From contig NW_022985445.1 in NCBI RefSeq assembly GCF_010093595.1, positions 1,941,313 through 1,960,146 on the forward strand: a stretch of 18,834 nucleotides of DNA, in the 5' to 3' direction. Below the pieces are notes generated by a model. It did no database searches, was not told where the DNA came from, and saw nothing but the letters and a program-made list of their open reading frames with translations. The first letter of the stretch is position 1. Every line of letters starts with the position of its first letter. The stretch comes from Mytilinidion resinicola. Its lineage: Eukaryota; Ascomycota; Dothideomycetes; Mytilinidiales; Mytilinidiaceae. The translations under genes were made by a program, and so were the position numbers. This document shows, one piece after another, positions 17,114-18,834 of the stretch.

Positions 17114-18834
17114 GCTAGTAGAAATCGATGAGGAAGAAACCAATACGGAAGAATCCGACCCTCTCCTCGAAATTATCAACGTACGGCCCCGTACGTCCAG
17201 CACGACGAGCACGCCTAGTACGTCAGATCCAGGTTCAGATGGAGAACCTACACGGGAATCAACTACACGAGAAACTACGGTTGATCCGTATATTACCCCG
17301 GATCCTACCACGGATTCTACCACGGATTCTGCCCCGGATTCTGCCCTAAACACGGCCCTAGATCTAGCCCCAGATACGGCCACGGCACCCCGTTCTCGTA
17401 GGGAACAAACAGCAGTAAACTACAACATCAATCAACTGTCCTACGCATCAGCAAATCCAAATCGCGTACGGGGCAGGAACAACAACGCGGCGATGAATGC
17501 AATGCACGCATTACTACAAGAACCACACGGGTTCTTTCACGCCGCATTCCATGCCACTAGCAAGCAACAGAGCCAGCTACACCGTGATGAGATTCCACCT
17601 CCGCCACGATTTTGGAAGGATCTAGGAAGCCACAAATACGGAAAGGAATTCGAGCTAGCAGCCGCGGCCGAATATACAACCCTAGTGAATCGCAATACGT
17701 TCGAATATACGGATAGAAATACAGTTCCAATCTCAAATCGTCCAATTCCACTAATGTGGGTTTTTTCGTACAAATTCGACAATAACGGATTCCTCAATAC
17801 GTTCAAAGCACGCCTAGTTGTTAGGGGCGATCTACAAGCTGCGAGCGAAAAGGATACGTACGCGGTAACACTGGCAGCACGTGCATTCCGATGCGTAATG
17901 GCCCTAGTTGCGGCATTCGATCTAGATACCTGGCAAGCAGATGCTTCCTCAGCATTTACAAATAGCCACCTAGATGAAATTGTATACGTAGATTGCCCGG
18001 AAGGATTTGTACGGCCAGGGCAATGTCTCCTACTGCTACGGGCACTCTATGGCCTACGGCGTTCACCAGTTCTCTGGTTCAACCATCTCACAACGACCCT
18101 CACGAAATTCGGGCTGCATCAGGTTCCAGACGAAGACTGCCTCTGGGCATCAGACGAACTAGTAGTGTTCTTCTACGTTGATGACATCGTGGCATGCGCA
18201 CGGAAAGAGAACAGCCAGAAACTCCAGGAACTACGGGCCTATCTACTGGCTACGTACGAGATGAAGGAATTCCATGATTTAGAATGGTTCCTAGGAATCC
18301 GTATTATACGGGACCGAGAGAATCGAAAGCTATGGCTGTGCCAGGACTCCCAAATTTCCAAAATCGCAACCCAGCATAATCTAGATACGTATAGAAACGT
18401 ATACACGCCACTAGCTACTACAAGACTAGTTCCGAATAGAGAACAAGCAACAACTGGAGAAATACACCGATACCAACGGAAAATCGGATCCGTAGGACAT
18501 CCGTCCGTGATGACACGGCCTGACGTTTCATTTGCAGTTTCTCAACTAGCAAAATTCCTCACAAACCCAGCCCCGGAACACGAACAGGCGGCAGATCAGT
18601 TAATTGCCTATCTATTCCAAACGAGATACCTAGCAATTGAATACAGTAGCACAAACGGCACGGGTACGGGCCCGGAAACACCAGCGATTGTACGAGCAAG
18701 CGATGCATCATTTGCCGATGACCCTGAAACAAGACATTCCTCAGAGGGATACGTTTTCAAACTATTCGGCGGGCCTATTGACTGGAAAGCAACACGGCAG
18801 AAATCCGTCACTAAATCGTCCACGGAAGCCGAGC
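17100..18834 (+). CDS. Copia reverse transcriptase - RNase H, frame-shifted, partial
   Basis: This frame is open for 578 codons from after TAG 17097-17099 to the window edge, with no stop at all. It starts with an acidic linker (EIDEEETNTEESD) and a third repeat-like linker. RT follows: WVFSYKFD, KARLVVRGDLQ, WQADASSAFTNSHLDEIVYV, LYGLRRSP, then the catalytic YVDD at 18174-18185 and the GS.G.. ..RPDVSFAVSQLA block. RNase H begins near 18690 with SDASFADDPETRHSSEGY and continues to WKATRQKSV and STEAE at the edge. RT copies the RNA to cDNA and RNase H removes the template. It has no start codon of its own; in a working copy it is translated as part of the preceding polyprotein. Its 3' end lies outside. 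Confidence 0.9.
17281..17382 (+). repeat. In-frame repeat between integrase and reverse transcriptase
   Basis: Units of ccggat(t)ct(R)cc(a/c)cgg code for repeated DPTTDSTTDSAPDSA-like sequence, in 12-15-bp steps. It is the third low-complexity repeat at a domain boundary in this element and is still in frame with RT. Confidence 0.65.

Larger units (their letters stand above)
14009..18834 (+). mobile_element. Ty1/copia retrotransposon, 3' end outside window
   Basis: The order of LTR, primer site, gag, protease, integrase, reverse transcriptase, RNase H is the copia (Pseudoviridae) order. The element sits inside the OPT transporter coding sequence. The expected 5-bp TSD copy is GCGAC (14004-14008). 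The remaining RNase H end, polypurine tract and 3' LTR lie beyond 18834. Coding frames are long and nearly unbroken, so the insertion is recent, apart from a 7-bp duplication that shifts frame at 17094-17107. Confidence 0.93.

Noticed and set aside
1..18834. CRISPR array, rRNA or tRNA genes, bacterial operons
   Set aside because: No regularly spaced identical repeats with unique spacers and no cloverleaf or rRNA core was seen; the spliced genes show a eukaryotic origin.

Overview
The window looks like a repeat-rich, accessory-type segment of a filamentous ascomycete (Pezizomycotina) genome. Several signs point that way. Introns are short (46-73 nt) with GTRNGT-like donors and CTAAC/CTGAC-like branch sites. 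There is a fungal NLR of the hydrolase/NB-ARC/TPR type and a fungal OPT-family transporter. The mobile elements are Ty1/copia, a Tad-like LINE and pogo/Fot1-type. Decayed reading frames carry CpA->TpA-type nonsense changes resembling RIP (repeat-induced point mutation). A closer taxon cannot be fixed from this sequence alone.

Layout. 1-136 (-) is the edge of a pogo/Fot1-like transposase. 137-1261 holds a decayed ORF and simple repeats. 1262-2198 (-) is a two-exon ankyrin-repeat gene, the only host gene here that looks intact. 2199-4215 is a transposon graveyard: an inverted duplication (2406-2553 / 4067-4215) brackets an old LTR-like segment, which is itself split by a solo LTR with a perfect 5-bp target-site duplication (TSD). 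4232-7912 (+) is a six-exon NLR pseudogene whose splice sites all still fit but which carries five in-frame stops. 8220-8705 is a MITE with about 65-bp inverted termini and a TA duplication. 8726-10860 is a second inverted-repeat element split by a 5'-truncated LINE (9391-10668, -) with a 14-bp TSD and a (TAA)11 tail. 11254-11436 is a protein-kinase fragment. 12168-14008 (-) is a four-exon OPT transporter cut off at its N-terminal side by a Ty1/copia element. That element starts at 14009 and runs off the right edge, with LTR, tRNA-iMet-half primer site, gag-PR-INT, then RT-RNase H in another frame.

How it fits together. There is no operon or pathway. The window records successive damage: an NLR killed by point mutations and fronted by repeat sequence, a transporter broken by a fresh-looking copia insertion, and nested elements that give a relative time order. 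The copia element is itself frameshifted by an exact 7-bp tandem duplication between integrase and reverse transcriptase. Introns, TSDs, stops and breakpoints were read directly from the sequence. Family names rest on motif recognition without database searches. I found no convincing new biological system. The most distinctive items are the NLR pseudogene, the domain-boundary minisatellites and 7-bp duplication in the copia element, and the two nested transposon stacks.
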